14,006 nt of DNA from Patescibacteria group bacterium (GTDB lineage Bacteria; Patescibacteriota; Minisyncoccia; Phycocordibacterales; Phycocordibacteraceae), in contig JAFAQP010000096.1 of the NCBI GenBank assembly GCA_019246385.1, positions 1 through 14,006 on the forward strand, given 5' to 3'. Position 1 is the first letter of the stretch. The number at the start of each line of letters is the position of its first letter. The notes under the pieces were generated by a model. The model was given only the letters and a program-made list of their open reading frames with translations. It did not search any database and had not been told where the DNA came from. A program made the translations under genes and the position numbers. Shown here one piece after another: positions 13,790-14,006 of the stretch.

Positions 13790-13948
13790 ATGAAAGAAGG
13801 ATTCCACCATCATGCTGATGTTGAGATGCACCTACGTGCCTTTGGCGATGACTCGGATTTAGCGGCAATGGTTTACGCCGATCCGGATAGGGAAAGCAGT
13901 GTGCAGACATTTCCTCACCTCGAATTACCAACAGAATTAGAAAATTAA
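13790..13948 (+). CDS. Small acidic protein (52 aa), function unknown
   Basis: ATG 13790 to TAA 13946 encodes 52 residues, rich in Asp, Glu and His (KEGFHHHADVEMHLRAFG near the start, ending LPTELEN), with no membrane segment or Cys. A TAATCT (13774-13779) would give a transcript starting about 4 nt before the ATG. No family is recognised. The bases from 13551 to this gene otherwise hold the promoter, peptide and hairpins listed separately. Confidence 0.4.
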   Translation: MKEGFHHHADVEMHLRAFGDDSDLAAMVYADPDRESSVQTFPHLELPTELEN

Positions 13949-13965
13949 ATAATCTTAATCGCCGA

Positions 13966-13994
13966 TTGCGTGGCTTAAAAGCGCATGTTACACT
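13966..13994 (+). promoter_or_regulatory. Promoter TTGCGT-N17-TACACT for the gene starting at 14001 (leaderless)
   Basis: -35 TTGCGT (13966-13971), a 17-bp spacer and an extended -10 TGT-TACACT (hexamer 13989-13994) six bases before ATG. The predicted first transcribed base is 14001, the A of the start codon. Confidence 0.65.
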
Positions 13995-14000
13995 CCCGCG

Positions 14001-14006
14001 ATGCCG
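14001..14006 (+). CDS. Start of a gene cut off by the window edge
   Basis: Only ATG CCG (Met-Pro) is visible. It is called as a gene start because it is placed exactly at the predicted first base of a good extended -10 promoter, as for the kinase and bL31 genes. Nothing can be said about the product. Confidence 0.5.

Overview
The window looks like a compact, gene-dense bacterial chromosome segment, most likely from a Patescibacteria (Candidate Phyla Radiation, Parcubacteria-like) genome. This is inference. The pointers are short two-helix proteins resembling the T4SS-pilin family common in that group, a very tight pentose-phosphate cluster with a split transketolase, a small class I transaldolase, a release factor 1 with a short N-terminal domain, and a zinc-motif-free bL31. 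UGA is used as an ordinary stop (GAPDH, epimerase, transketolase N), so this is not a UGA-recoding lineage.

Layout. (1) 3-1166: the 3' part of a large Gly/Ser-rich, probably surface-exposed protein. It starts with 60-bp (20-aa) tandem repeats and carries two copies of an unusual Trp/Asp/aromatic segment. (2) 1171-2442: three small two-helix proteins of VirB2/T4SS-pilin type, followed by what looks like the severed N-terminus of a type IV prepilin (about 2446-2500). (3) 2543-6696: a plus-strand sugar-phosphate operon: GAPDH, RpiB, a divergent ribulose-phosphate 3-epimerase, transketolase N and C halves, and a 57-aa membrane protein. All junctions are 4-11 bp overlaps. (4) 8412-6717, minus strand and convergent: a PfkB-family sugar kinase overlapping a transaldolase. 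(5) 8475-10133: an FAD-linked oxidase of the glycolate oxidase/D-lactate dehydrogenase family. (6) 10191-13550: bL25, a secreted coiled-coil lytic transglycosylase, bL31 with a terminator, and release factor 1. (7) 13551-14006: a structured region with a near-consensus promoter, a possible 27-aa hydrophobic peptide, antisense coding potential, a 52-aa ORF, and the first codons of another gene.

Regions 3 and 4 together encode most of the non-oxidative pentose phosphate pathway (isomerase, epimerase, transketolase, transaldolase) plus entry into lower glycolysis at GAPDH. This suggests that pentose and triose phosphates are interconverted here as one unit, with the kinase supplying a phosphorylated sugar.

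The most striking pattern that no single gene explains is promoter placement. For at least six genes or starts a TAnnnT -10 element, often with an extended TG, sits so close to the start codon that the predicted transcript begins 0-3 nt before it. These genes should be expressed from leaderless mRNAs, while genes inside the operons rely on overlapping stop/start codons. The pattern also corrects several start sites (bL25, the kinase) and points to a hidden peptide or RNA locus directly after release factor 1.
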